64,000 bases of DNA. Source: Phycisphaerales bacterium AB-hyl4. GTDB taxonomy: Bacteria; Planctomycetota; Phycisphaerae; Phycisphaerales; Phycisphaeraceae. The number at the start of each line of letters is the position of its first letter. The first letter of the stretch is position 1. The notes beneath the pieces were generated by a model. The model ran no database searches. It had not been told where the DNA came from and was given only the letters and a program-made list of their open reading frames with translations. The position numbers and the translations under genes were made by a program. Shown here one piece after another: positions 43,675 through 52,714 of this stretch. The stretch covers positions 310,001 to 374,000 of the forward strand of contig JBGUBD010000004.1 of NCBI GenBank assembly GCA_041821185.1. The letters run 5' to 3'.

Positions 43675-44964
43675 TCATTGCAACTCGCGCGCGATTCTAC
43701 GGACGCCTGTGAGCAAATCACCGGCGGTGGTGTATCGGGCGGCGGCAGGGTCGGCGGGTTTGAGCACAGCGGCGGCGAACGCTTCGAGTTTGCGGGCGGC
43801 GGGACTGTTGGGCTCGTAAGTGATCTGCGCCCGCAACTCGGGCATTGCGTGCGGCCGACGCATTTGCAGCGTTAGAAAGAACAGGTCCACACCGGGATCG
43901 ACCTTGCCATAGGCGTCACGGATGACCTCGCTGGTGACCTGCCCACGTTCGAGCATCTGGCCGAGCATCCGTTGGATCTGGCTGGTGTGCATGATCATGT
44001 CGAACAGGCCCTGAAGCATCTGACTGCGGCCGAGCGGTTCGCCCATTCGCACGGCGGAGCCGAAGTCGACGAAGCCGACCCCGTCGTCGGTGATGACGAT
44101 GTTGTCGGGACGCAGGTCCAAATGCATCACTCGCGTTTTTTCGTGGAGCACGGCGAGGAGTTCCGAGGCCTGTAATGCGAAGTCCAGTTGGCTGATCCCA
44201 CGTCCGTTGAGGCGCAGCCAGTTCATGCTCATCCTTCGAACAAAGCCCTTCTCGTCTTTGCTCATCTCCAGCAGTCGGGGCACGCGGGAGCGGAACTCCG
44301 GCGGCAGGTCGCGTTGAAGGATCTTGAGCATCGCCGTTTCGCGCGTAAGGAACGTCGGGAAGACGTGGTCCACGAGTTTGTGCGTCCGTCGGGCGAGATC
44401 GTCGCGTGAAACCCGGGGGTATTTCTGTGTCAGCCGCCAGAAAACCTCGTCGTGGGTGGGCACTTTCTTTTCGATGAAATAGCCGCCGGCGCTGTCCGGC
44501 ACGAGTTGCACGTGATAGGTAAACCGGTCGCTGACTTCGCCCGGCTGAATGAGGTGGATTTTCCGCGCGGCAAAGAACCAGCCACGATCGGTCAGGCCCG
44601 GCAGGTGCAGACCAAATGGCCCGGTCGCCCATGGTGTTGGTGGCTGCTCAAGGTGGAAGCCGGTCGTCGGACCGAATCGTCGGGCCAGGTGCTGCGCCTG
44701 CTGGACGTTGGCGGCGACGCACAGCAACAGACCGCCGAAGCGCACGCGTGCGAAAACTTCGTTCGGCCGCACCATATCCCTGGCCGTTGCATAGAGCAGG
44801 TCCGCCAGTTCCCGGCGGTGCTCGCCGACTCGCCCCCGACGAAAGGGCAGTTCCGATCGATAACGGCGATGCAGCAACGACTGCAACACCCGTTCCTGAG
44901 AGCGGTCGGGTGACGGGATGGCCTTGCCAGTCGAGGTTGAGGTCAGACTGTGATACGCAGTCAT
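43675..44964 (-). CDS. Protein-kinase-like (WaaP/RIO-type) protein
   Basis: 429 residues. The C-terminal half is a kinase fold: catalytic loop HLDLRPDNIV (281-290, Asp283 and Asn288) and metal motif VDFGSA (299-304); a Lys pair IEKKVPT near 165-168 may be the ATP-binding lysine. The first 160 residues form an extra domain without a recognised family (contains GRVGEHRRELADLLYATA). WaaP-like lipopolysaccharide kinases and small-molecule phosphotransferases share this core. Situated at the edge of the exopolysaccharide locus, so it may phosphorylate a glycan or regulate assembly. Weak ribosome site before ATG 44964. Confidence 0.8.
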   Translation of the reverse strand: MTAYHSLTSTSTGKAIPSPDRSQERVLQSLLHRRYRSELPFRRGRVGEHRRELADLLYATARDMVRPNEVFARVRFGGLLLCVAANVQQAQHLARRFGPTTGFHLEQPPTPWATGPFGLHLPGLTDRGWFFAARKIHLIQPGEVSDRFTYHVQLVPDSAGGYFIEKKVPTHDEVFWRLTQKYPRVSRDDLARRTHKLVDHVFPTFLTRETAMLKILQRDLPPEFRSRVPRLLEMSKDEKGFVRRMSMNWLRLNGRGISQLDFALQASELLAVLHEKTRVMHLDLRPDNIVITDDGVGFVDFGSAVRMGEPLGRSQMLQGLFDMIMHTSQIQRMLGQMLERGQVTSEVIRDAYGKVDPGVDLFFLTLQMRRPHAMPELRAQITYEPNSPAARKLEAFAAAVLKPADPAAARYTTAGDLLTGVRRIARELQ

Positions 44965-45300
44965 GCACTTGGCCTATACGCCGCCAACCACGCACGGGTG
45001 GCGGTGGATGGATTTCGTCGGTCCATGATATTTCGGCTATTGTAACCTTTGTGATGAATATGAAAGTTGTTCATTTTCCAGCCAACGCGCTTTACCATAT
45101 GCCGCGTCAGGTCGATACCAACGGGGGGAGCCGATTTGCCATTGCTCCGGCAAGTGGCCGATCGTTGCGAGACCTTGGGAGGCTTGGGGATATTCGGCAA
45201 ACCGGACAGAGCAATAAGCAACACCGCGCCGTGTGCATAATCGGTCGCCCCGGCTTGGGGTGGAGCGCCGGAGGCTTTGCCAGGGGAAGCGTTTGCAGCG
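44965..45300. other. Divergent promoter region of the exopolysaccharide locus
   Basis: 336 bases between the kinase-like gene and the co-polymerase gene. No coding frame. A possible plus-strand promoter is TTGCGA (45165-45170), 18-bp spacer, GATATT (45189-45194). An AT-rich block 45020-45075 may hold the minus-strand promoter. Confidence 0.4.
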
Positions 45301-47700
45301 ATGCCATCAGCTAACGACATGGTTTTGAAAAGTTCGTTGCCCGCCGCGCCCCGGCATGAGCCGTCGGTTCGGGCGTCGGCAAGCGAACTGGATCGATCGA
45401 TCATCGAGGTGCTCTGGCAGCGACGCGGCGTGGTGCTGACGTGCCTGGTGGTGGCCCTGCTGGTCGGCGGGGTCTATGGCTTGACGGCGCCCCGGCAATA
45501 TCGAAGCACCGCGCAACTGTTCCTACAGCAGACGGCCGGGGCCGACGCGCCGCTGGGCGGGTCGGCCCTGCAATCGGCCACGCCGGCGGCTCATCGGCTG
45601 ATGATGACCTCCAGCGCGGTCCTGCGCGCGGCGGTTGAAACGTTGCCTGCGGAGGTGCACGCCTATGCAGGCGATGATCCGGCCCGCTACCTCCGCCACA
45701 ACCTTGAGGTCGCGGCGGCGGGCGGCGAAGGCATCCTTACTGTTTCACTTCAGGGGACAGACCCGGAGGCGATCGCCCAACTGGTGAATCATGTGGTTCG
45801 GGCCTACAAGGATCGCGTGCGCGTCACGGCCACCGGGCAACTCGTCACACGCGAGGCCGGGCCGACTGCCGAGGACGCGGACGGCGGCACGGAAGGTGAA
45901 GCGGAGCGCCCCTCGGGGATGAGCCGACGTGCAATCGCCCAGCAGTTTGAGCAACTTTCCGTCGATCGTACTGTGGCCCGATTGCGGGCACGACGTCTTG
46001 AAGCGTTGCTAGAACAGGCGCGTACGACCGATGGCTTGCCAGCGAACCTCGCCGCGTTGCTTGACGCGGCCGAGCCTGACGCGCCGCCACGGCAATGGCT
46101 TGACACGCGTGATCTTGAGTCACGGGTGGAAAACATTGATGCGGCGTTGGCGATGTATACCGGCCGGCTTGGTCGACAGCATCAGACCGTCCGCGCGCTG
46201 TTGAGCCAGCGTGGTGAGGTCGAGCAGCGGATCAAAGCCCGCGAGCGGGCCGCCGGGCGGCAGATGCTTGCCCACCTGATGCAACTTCATGACGAGGCGC
46301 AGGCGCGTGAGGCCGACCTGGCTGACACCGTGTCGCGATGGCGGCAATACGCCGCAGCGGCGCAGACGGAGGCCTTGCCGGTGGCAGAGATTGACCCCGC
46401 GCTGGCAGACCACACACCTGTGGCGCCGCGCCTGAGCCGGGTGCTGGCTGGTTCAGGCGTGGGCGGGCTGATGGTGGGAATGCTGCTGGCGCTGGCGATG
46501 GACCTTAGTGCCCGGCGGCGCGAAGCGGTGGTGGACACGCATCAACAACTCGACAACGCGGAGGATATCGACCTGTCCGAGGTGGCGGCACCGTTGTACG
46601 GCAGCGTACCGGCAATGCACAACACCGAGGCCGACAGCCCCGATGCCGAAGCGACCGCCATGTCGATGCATCAAATCCGGGCGCTGCTGCAACTGCACGC
46701 GTCGGCGGAGGACAAACGTGCCTTCGCGGTGACGAGCCCAAGCCGAGGTGCGGGCAAGACAAGCATCGCCGTGGGTTTGGCATCGTCGCTGGGCTTGTCC
46801 GGCACGCGGACGTTGCTGGTGGATTGCGACCTGGCCGGGCGCATGCGGCGTGAAAGAAGTCAGTCGGCCGCAACGGGCGAGGCGGCACAGAATGTGGGTG
46901 ACGTGATGCACGAGATGGGCTACATCGCACCCGCTCACGCGAACGGAGAGCACGATGCCACCTTGCCCACTCAGCGTCGCCCCGTAAGTCAGTTGGGGCT
47001 GCCGGGCATGCTCGATGGCAAGCCGCTTGCGGATTGCGTCATATCAACGAGCATCGCAGAGCTTTTTGTGTTGCCCGCGGTTTTTGTCGAGCAACGTCAT
47101 GTGGCGCAGTTGTCCACTCGATTCATTCTGGATCTGATTGAAAGCGCCAAGGCGGACTATGACATGATTCTGTTCGACACCGGGCCGGTGCCCGGGGGTG
47201 CGGAGCCGCTGCTGGTGGCCGGCGCGGTGGATGGCGTGGTGCTGGTCGCGGCGCGCGGCGAGTCTCGGGCGCGTTTCAACCGAACGCTGGCATACCTGCG
47301 GGCGATCGGGGCGCGAGTTGTCGGTACCGTCTTCAACCGGGCCGAGTCGGACGAGGACATGCCGCCGGAATCTACCAACTCCGACGCCCGGCAACGCTAC
47401 AACAGGGCGGATAATTTCGGCTCAGGGTTGCTTGCCATGGCGGTGTGCGGCAAGGCCGGAGCGGCTGAATCGTCCGAGGACCAGCAGCGCCCGGAAACGG
47501 TTCGCCGAGCCGAGCGTCAGGCAAGCCCGTCGGCCAGTGGCTTGGACGCGAACTTTTTCGTGCATGGCGCCGCTTCGCCGGAGGATGCGCTTCAGGGGCT
47601 GGAACCGCTCACGGATAATGACTTTGCGGCCGATGACGAACCGATCAAACCGTCGTTCTGGGAACGCGCCTATCGCAAACTCATGCGTCCGAGACCTTGA
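45301..47700 (+). CDS. Wzz/BY-kinase-like polysaccharide co-polymerase
   Basis: 799 residues from ATG 45301; a TTG at 45277 is an alternative. Wzz-type domain: first membrane helix near 43-60, long periplasmic coiled helices, second helix near 384-405. Cytoplasmic P-loop domain: Walker A SRGAGKTS (about 480), Walker A' LLVDCDLAGR (about 505), Walker B MILFDTGPV (about 621). These follow the tyrosine-autokinase order, but Walker A' has DCDL rather than the usual DADLRRP, and the C-terminus lacks the tyrosine cluster. Sets chain length and, with the flippase and ligase genes, assembles the exopolysaccharide. Poly-acidic tail (ASPEDALQGLEPLTDND). Confidence 0.88.
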   Translation: MPSANDMVLKSSLPAAPRHEPSVRASASELDRSIIEVLWQRRGVVLTCLVVALLVGGVYGLTAPRQYRSTAQLFLQQTAGADAPLGGSALQSATPAAHRLMMTSSAVLRAAVETLPAEVHAYAGDDPARYLRHNLEVAAAGGEGILTVSLQGTDPEAIAQLVNHVVRAYKDRVRVTATGQLVTREAGPTAEDADGGTEGEAERPSGMSRRAIAQQFEQLSVDRTVARLRARRLEALLEQARTTDGLPANLAALLDAAEPDAPPRQWLDTRDLESRVENIDAALAMYTGRLGRQHQTVRALLSQRGEVEQRIKARERAAGRQMLAHLMQLHDEAQAREADLADTVSRWRQYAAAAQTEALPVAEIDPALADHTPVAPRLSRVLAGSGVGGLMVGMLLALAMDLSARRREAVVDTHQQLDNAEDIDLSEVAAPLYGSVPAMHNTEADSPDAEATAMSMHQIRALLQLHASAEDKRAFAVTSPSRGAGKTSIAVGLASSLGLSGTRTLLVDCDLAGRMRRERSQSAATGEAAQNVGDVMHEMGYIAPAHANGEHDATLPTQRRPVSQLGLPGMLDGKPLADCVISTSIAELFVLPAVFVEQRHVAQLSTRFILDLIESAKADYDMILFDTGPVPGGAEPLLVAGAVDGVVLVAARGESRARFNRTLAYLRAIGARVVGTVFNRAESDEDMPPESTNSDARQRYNRADNFGSGLLAMAVCGKAGAAESSEDQQRPETVRRAERQASPSASGLDANFFVHGAASPEDALQGLEPLTDNDFAADDEPIKPSFWERAYRKLMRPRP

Positions 47701-48018
47701 GCAACCCCCATTTTGCCCCACCCGCCTATCTTCACATCAGTATGCTAGTAAATGATTTAGAGATCGCTCTATTTCACATTTATGATTGACGAATGACTCT
47801 GTGTGGTTATATTCGATTCCACACGAGGGTTGGAGTGCCTCGGGACGGGGGTGAAAAATATTGAAGTTCAACACCAGTTGCCCGGCAGGTGCCGATTGCG
47901 CTTCTGTTGATATTTCCAATTTGTCTGCTTGGAAATAAGCGACATGTTTGCAATGCCGCTTAGCTGTGCAATCCGTGCTGGCGTTGTGCTTTGTTGTTCG
48001 TGAGGAGGGGGAATCGAC
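47701..48018. other. Intergenic with predicted promoter
   Basis: 318 AT-richer bases between the co-polymerase and sugar transferase genes, same strand. No coding frame. The first 50 bases lack an intrinsic terminator. A promoter sits at 47786-47813, giving a leader of about 200 bases before the next ATG. Confidence 0.5.
47786..47813 (+). promoter_or_regulatory. Promoter of the priming sugar transferase gene
   Basis: -35 TTGACG (47786-47791), 16-bp spacer, -10 TATATT (47808-47813). It stands out in an AT-rich stretch of an otherwise GC-rich region. Confidence 0.65.
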
Positions 48019-49128
48019 ATGTGGAAGCTAGGGAGGTTGGTTCGGGCCACACGCAGGGCCCGACCACAGGCGCATTCGCAGACGGACGTGCGCGATGAAA
48101 AGCGGATGCGAGCGATTCTGGACCGTGAGCGGGCGCGAAGCGACCGCAACGCGCGCGGCTTTGCGGTGGTCTTGTTTGATCTTGCGTCCAAAGCGGATCG
48201 GCAGCAGTGGCGTTGCCTGACACAGGTCGTCACATGCAACGTTCGTTTGACTGACGAGGTCGGCTGGCTGGATGGTCGCCTTGCCGCGCTGCTTCCCGAG
48301 ACGGACGGCACGGGCGGCGACCGGCTGGTCGAGCGTGTGCGCGATCGGCTCGGCCGGAAGGTGGCAGAGTTTCTGCGGTATGAGATCGTGGTCTACGGCT
48401 TTGATGGTAACGATCACGAGGATGGTGATCGATATAACCAGCGCGAACCTGCGGTCCCCATTCCCGCCTGGGCCGACGAGGTGGTGGACGACGCTTTTGC
48501 TTCGGCGCGTGCGGTGTTGTTCGTCCAGTCGCTGGCCTGGTGGAAACGGCTGGTGGATGTGCTGGTTGCGTCGACGGTACTGGTTACATTATTCCCGGTC
48601 ATGCTGATTGTAGCGATACTGATCAAGGCGACCTCGCCGGGTCCAGTGGTATTTGTACAGTGGCGAGCGGGCCTCGGTGGTCGACCGTTCCGCATGTACA
48701 AATTTCGCAGCATGGTCGCTGACGCTGAAGTGCGCAAGCAGGCGTTGATGTCGTTGAACGAGCAGGACGGTCCGGCGTTCAAGATCGAGGCCGACCCCCG
48801 GCTGACGTCCGTCGGGCGGTTCCTGCGCTCGACGAGTCTGGATGAACTGCCGCAGTTGTGGAACGTCCTTCGCGGAGAGATGACGCTCGTGGGGCCGCGG
48901 CCGCTGCCGTGCGAGGAAGCGCGTCGATGCGAGCCCTGGCACCAGGCGCGCTGCGATGTGACACCGGGCCTGACGTGCAGTTGGCAGGTCTGGGGGCGCT
49001 CTTCCGTCACGTTCGAGCAGTGGATGCGCATGGACCTGGCATACATTCGTCAACGCACGCCGCTGCACGATTTCAAACTGCTATTCCATACCGCCGCGGC
49101 AGTGCTCGCACGCAGGGGCGCCAAGTAG
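48019..49128 (+). CDS. Priming sugar transferase (polyprenyl-phosphate hexose-1-phosphotransferase) with extra N-terminal domain
   Basis: 369 residues; GGAGGGGG upstream of ATG 48019. C-terminal catalytic part: membrane helix VASTVLVTLFPVMLIVAILI near 180-199, then GLGGRPFRMYKFRSM, SLDELPQLWNVL and GPRPLP, the hallmarks of the WbaP/ExoY group that puts the first sugar on undecaprenyl phosphate. The N-terminal 165 residues (RAILDRERARSDRNARGFAV, GWLDGRLAALLPETDG) resemble a degenerate nucleotide-cyclase/GGDEF-type domain, not a second membrane module. It precedes the WecG-type gene by 48 bases. Confidence 0.9.
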   Translation: MWKLGRLVRATRRARPQAHSQTDVRDEKRMRAILDRERARSDRNARGFAVVLFDLASKADRQQWRCLTQVVTCNVRLTDEVGWLDGRLAALLPETDGTGGDRLVERVRDRLGRKVAEFLRYEIVVYGFDGNDHEDGDRYNQREPAVPIPAWADEVVDDAFASARAVLFVQSLAWWKRLVDVLVASTVLVTLFPVMLIVAILIKATSPGPVVFVQWRAGLGGRPFRMYKFRSMVADAEVRKQALMSLNEQDGPAFKIEADPRLTSVGRFLRSTSLDELPQLWNVLRGEMTLVGPRPLPCEEARRCEPWHQARCDVTPGLTCSWQVWGRSSVTFEQWMRMDLAYIRQRTPLHDFKLLFHTAAAVLARRGAK

Positions 49129-49176
49129 CACATACGTTCGGCCACACGATTCATACCGCCTTGGAGAGACCCGGCG

Positions 49177-50001
49177 ATGACTGATGTTGGATACGAAACC
49201 GCGGTTGGCGCTTCGCCTGCCGTCGCGTCCCCAGAGCATGTTGCGGATGCCCGATGGCCCGAGCGCTACGACCTGTTCGGCGTACATGTCAGCGCCACCT
49301 GTTACGACGATGTGGTCGACTGCGTCATCGACGCCGCACGCTCCGGCCGCCCGGCTACCGTTGACTTCATGGCGGTGCACGGCCTGGTCAGCGCCATCCG
49401 CGACCCCGCTCAACGCGATCGGCTTAACTGCTTCGACATCATCGCTCCCGACGGCCAACCGGTACGGTGGGCCCTGAACCGCTTCCATCGCGCGGGCCTG
49501 ACCGACCGCGTCTACGGTCCGGAAGCGATGCGCCGCCTCGTGCACGCCGCGGCGGAGCAAGGCATTGGCATCTATCTTTACGGCTCAAGCCAGGCGGTAA
49601 TCGAACGCCTGCGGGCCAATCTTCAGCATGACTGCCCCACCCTCACCATCGCGGGGGCCGAGCCTTCGTTGTTCCGTCCGTTGACCGACGAGGAAAGCGA
49701 GGCGCTGGTGCAACGGATCAATACCAGCGGCGCTGGGCTTGTCTTTGTCGGGCTCGGCTGTCCGCGGCAGGAAGTGTTTGCTTTCGAACATCGTGAACGA
49801 ATCAAGGCGGTCCAGTTGTGCGTCGGTGCGGCGTTTGATTTTCATGCCGGCACGAAGCCGATGGCGCCGGCGTGGATGCAGCGACGTGGACTGGAATGGT
49901 TGTACCGCATGCTCACGGAACCCGGGCGCCTCTGGCAACGGTATTTGATAACCAACGCGATTTTTTCGTTCCTTTACCTTCGCCGCCTTCTGCTTAACTG
50001 A
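49177..50001 (+). CDS. WecG/TagA/CpsF family glycosyltransferase
   Basis: 274 residues. GT26 family: DFMAVHGLVSAIRD, IIAPDGQPV with the catalytic-type Asp, YLYGSSQAVIERL, VFVGLGCPRQEVFAFEHR and the closing GLEWLYRMLTEPGRLWQRY, all family landmarks. Adds the second sugar (often N-acetyl-mannosaminuronic acid) to the lipid-linked primer at the inner membrane face. Co-directional with the sugar transferase; convergent with the GT4 gene at 50049. Confidence 0.92.
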   Translation: MTDVGYETAVGASPAVASPEHVADARWPERYDLFGVHVSATCYDDVVDCVIDAARSGRPATVDFMAVHGLVSAIRDPAQRDRLNCFDIIAPDGQPVRWALNRFHRAGLTDRVYGPEAMRRLVHAAAEQGIGIYLYGSSQAVIERLRANLQHDCPTLTIAGAEPSLFRPLTDEESEALVQRINTSGAGLVFVGLGCPRQEVFAFEHRERIKAVQLCVGAAFDFHAGTKPMAPAWMQRRGLEWLYRMLTEPGRLWQRYLITNAIFSFLYLRRLLLN

Positions 50002-50048
50002 TCGGACTTGCCAGCCGGTATCACGCCGACAACCGCCCTGGCAGCCGA

Positions 50049-51230
50049 TCAATTACGTTGACGGGCGAGGGCGGCCTCATAAATCGCGAGCAGTTGGGGG
50101 TAATTCACTTCAGGCGTGTAGTGTTGCTCGAAAGCGTCGCGGGCGGCGCGGCGCATCGTTCTTAACGTATGGTCGCCGTCATTGGCCAGGAGCAATGGCA
50201 TCAGTTTTGCGGCGAGCTCGCTGGCATCGCCCGGAGTGAAATGGACGCCGTTGTAGCCGTCTTCGATGACTTCGCTCATGGCTCCGAGATTCGAGGCGAC
50301 CACGGGCGTGCCTTTGGCGAAGGATTCGAGGATGGTCTTGGGCAGACCTTCGTACCACAGTGATGGGAAGACGAGGCAGGTGGCTTGGCCGACGAGTTCG
50401 CATACGCGTTCGAGCGGTTGGCGACCGAGCCATTGGATGGCTGGATTGCGCGTTGCTGCGGCTTGAACGCGTTCGGCAAGCGGGCCGTCGCCGACGATTT
50501 TCAGTGGATAGTTGCCGGGCAGTTGCTCCCACGCGGAGAGTAGCGTCTCAAGCCCTTTCTCCGGCGAAAGCCGACCCACAAAGATGGCGTAGCCGCCGAG
50601 CCCATCGCCGGGGCCCGGATCGGGATGAACGAAGTTGGGCTTGACGGCGATCCGGTCAGCGGGCAACCCGCCTTCCATGAACTTGTGACGACTGAACTGC
50701 GTCACCGCGATGTAGCGATCTACCTTTCGCTGCCAACTGCCGGCCAGTCGATGCGAGGTCAGCAGCGTGGCCACGACGCCCGTTGCCGCGCGGCTGTCGC
50801 GATAGCAGCGGTGACGCACCGCCGGCCAGGGCACGCGTTTACCCAGACAATCGGTGCAGACACGGCCGTCGCGCATGAAAAACGCACCGGGACAGAACAG
50901 GCGATAGTTCTGTACTTCCTGCACCACTGCCGCGCCTGCGGCGTGGGCCGCGTAATAGGCGGCGGGCGAGATCAGCGGGAACGTGTTCATGCAATGGACA
51001 AGTTCGATTCTCTCACGCTGGATCAATGCGCGCAGTTCGCGGTACGTCTGGCGGTTCCAGAGCGTACGACCCGCGAGCGCAAGACGGTTCATGCCGTCGA
51101 CGGCGTCGTTGTGCACGGTGTATTGCCGAACGTCGTGGCCGTGGCGTTCCAGCAGCCAGGCTTGGTCGGCGAAAGCCTGGTCTTCGCCGCCGGGCTGCTG
51201 ATAGTAGTTATGGACGAACAGAATTTTCAT
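50049..51230 (-). CDS. GT4 family glycosyltransferase
   Basis: 393 residues from ATG 51230, which overlaps the upstream ligase gene by 23 bases and is chosen because MKILFVHNYYQQPGGED is the canonical GT4 opening. GT-B fold: acceptor half with HCMNTFPLISPAAYYAA; donor half FVGRLSPEKGLETLL, then GLPKTILESFAKGTPVVASN with the E-x7-E type nucleotide-sugar motif. An insertion with six Cys (FCPGAFFMRDGRVCTDC) around 150 is seen in relatives that bind a metal. Elongates the exopolysaccharide repeat unit. Confidence 0.9.
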   Translation of the reverse strand: MKILFVHNYYQQPGGEDQAFADQAWLLERHGHDVRQYTVHNDAVDGMNRLALAGRTLWNRQTYRELRALIQRERIELVHCMNTFPLISPAAYYAAHAAGAAVVQEVQNYRLFCPGAFFMRDGRVCTDCLGKRVPWPAVRHRCYRDSRAATGVVATLLTSHRLAGSWQRKVDRYIAVTQFSRHKFMEGGLPADRIAVKPNFVHPDPGPGDGLGGYAIFVGRLSPEKGLETLLSAWEQLPGNYPLKIVGDGPLAERVQAAATRNPAIQWLGRQPLERVCELVGQATCLVFPSLWYEGLPKTILESFAKGTPVVASNLGAMSEVIEDGYNGVHFTPGDASELAAKLMPLLLANDGDHTLRTMRRAARDAFEQHYTPEVNYPQLLAIYEAALARQRN

Positions 51231-52677
51231 GCGATTCCAACACGTCGAGCGTTTCGGGGCAGCGATGGTAGATCCAGACAGCGGCGAGGCCGATGCCGTA
51301 CACGGTCCAGAACCAGACGCCACCCATGGGGCCTTCGAGGAATACGTCAAACGAAGCGTTCACGAGGAACGCGATGTAATACACAAAAAGGAACGCGAAC
51401 AGGCCGAACCAACGGTCCAGGCGCGGCGGCAGTGGCAGGCCCTCGGCGCGGGTTTGAATGCGGGCGGCCATGCGTGCCCTCGCCGATCGGTACAGCGCAT
51501 CGAGAATGCCCAACGCCCACAGGCCATGTACCGCGAGCCAGATCGCCAGCCCCGGCACGCCCATACGAGCAAGCACGGTCAGGTGCCCGTTGTGCGGGCT
51601 GCGGATGGCGCTGTCCGGATCGGCCTGGAAGCCGTCGACGTCGGCGAGGTTCACGCCGAAGCCTTTACCGGTCCAAAAGTAGTCGCCATAGAAAGTGTAA
51701 TCGACGATCGTTGCCCACCAGTCCAACCGCCACCGCTTGGTGCCGTGGAGGTCGCCTTCGCTTTCGTCGACCATGCTTTCGATGTTCGATGTGAGTTGCT
51801 CAATGGAGATTTTGCGGTGCGAGTTCGGAATATCGATGACAAGGCCGGTGGTCCAGAGCAACGTCACGACCGTGATCGCCATCAGGACGACGCCCCAGTT
51901 CAGCGGGCTGCGTGGGCGGAAGAGCATCATCAGGCCGAACGCCGCGGCAACGGTGAGCGTGGCGGCCCGGCCGACAAGGATGATGCCCATATTTACAGCC
52001 ATCAGCGGATAGATGAGCAACGGCATGACCGTGCCGCCGATGCCGAAGAGCGCCAGATAGGCATACGCCCCGGCCAGATGCACCGCATGGTCGCCGCCCT
52101 TGAACCAGAGCACGGGCATGCCTGGCGCCCAAGGCCAGGTGGGCAGCACGGCCTGATATCGCGAATGGACCAACCAGACGATCGGCGCGAGCACCAGCAG
52201 TAATACAATGAACCGTCGATACATGAACATCAGCCATGCCAGCCGTGCTGGATCGGCGATCAGCAGGGTGGCGACGACAAGGGCATAGAGGGCATAGCCC
52301 CAAAGCACCGCGTCACGCAGCGCGTCGATTCCGTATTGTCCAAGGTAAGGCAGGGTGCACATCATGCCCCACACGACAAAGGCGATCACCGCCAGAATAG
52401 CCGGCTGTCTGAGCACGACCCACACTTCACGGTGGCATAGCAACAGTCCGAAGCCGAGCGCCAGTACCAGTTCGCCCAGAAACAGTGGTGGCAGGCCGAC
52501 GTACGCGAACCCTCGGCCGAACAGGGCATAGCCCAGCAGCACCAGCGCCAGCAGCATGAGGTATCGGTCCGCCAGTCGATGCGAACGCAGCATCGACAAA
52601 AGGACCGAGTCGTTTGTAAGCGCACCGGCGGCGTTGGCGCGAAGGGGCATTGAACGAGTGGCTTTGAATACGTTCAT
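51208..52677 (-). CDS. O-antigen ligase / Wzy-type polymerase
   Basis: 489 residues from ATG 52677 (AGGTGG five bases upstream); the longer frame from 52761 lacks a site. About ten to twelve membrane helices with a large loop (TGLVIDIPNSHRKIS to FGVNLADVDGFQADPDSA) and the motif RSPHNGHLTVLARMGVPGL, which matches the SxHNxxLxxLxxxG block of O-antigen ligase/polymerase family proteins. Joins or polymerises lipid-linked units outside the inner membrane. One polymerase/ligase gene is found in the locus, so it is probably the Wzy equivalent. Confidence 0.88.
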   Translation of the reverse strand: MNVFKATRSMPLRANAAGALTNDSVLLSMLRSHRLADRYLMLLALVLLGYALFGRGFAYVGLPPLFLGELVLALGFGLLLCHREVWVVLRQPAILAVIAFVVWGMMCTLPYLGQYGIDALRDAVLWGYALYALVVATLLIADPARLAWLMFMYRRFIVLLLVLAPIVWLVHSRYQAVLPTWPWAPGMPVLWFKGGDHAVHLAGAYAYLALFGIGGTVMPLLIYPLMAVNMGIILVGRAATLTVAAAFGLMMLFRPRSPLNWGVVLMAITVVTLLWTTGLVIDIPNSHRKISIEQLTSNIESMVDESEGDLHGTKRWRLDWWATIVDYTFYGDYFWTGKGFGVNLADVDGFQADPDSAIRSPHNGHLTVLARMGVPGLAIWLAVHGLWALGILDALYRSARARMAARIQTRAEGLPLPPRLDRWFGLFAFLFVYYIAFLVNASFDVFLEGPMGGVWFWTVYGIGLAAVWIYHRCPETLDVLESHENSVRP

Positions 52678-52714
52678 GTGGCCACCTGGACAGCATGTCG
52701 TGGAAGGCCAAGGT

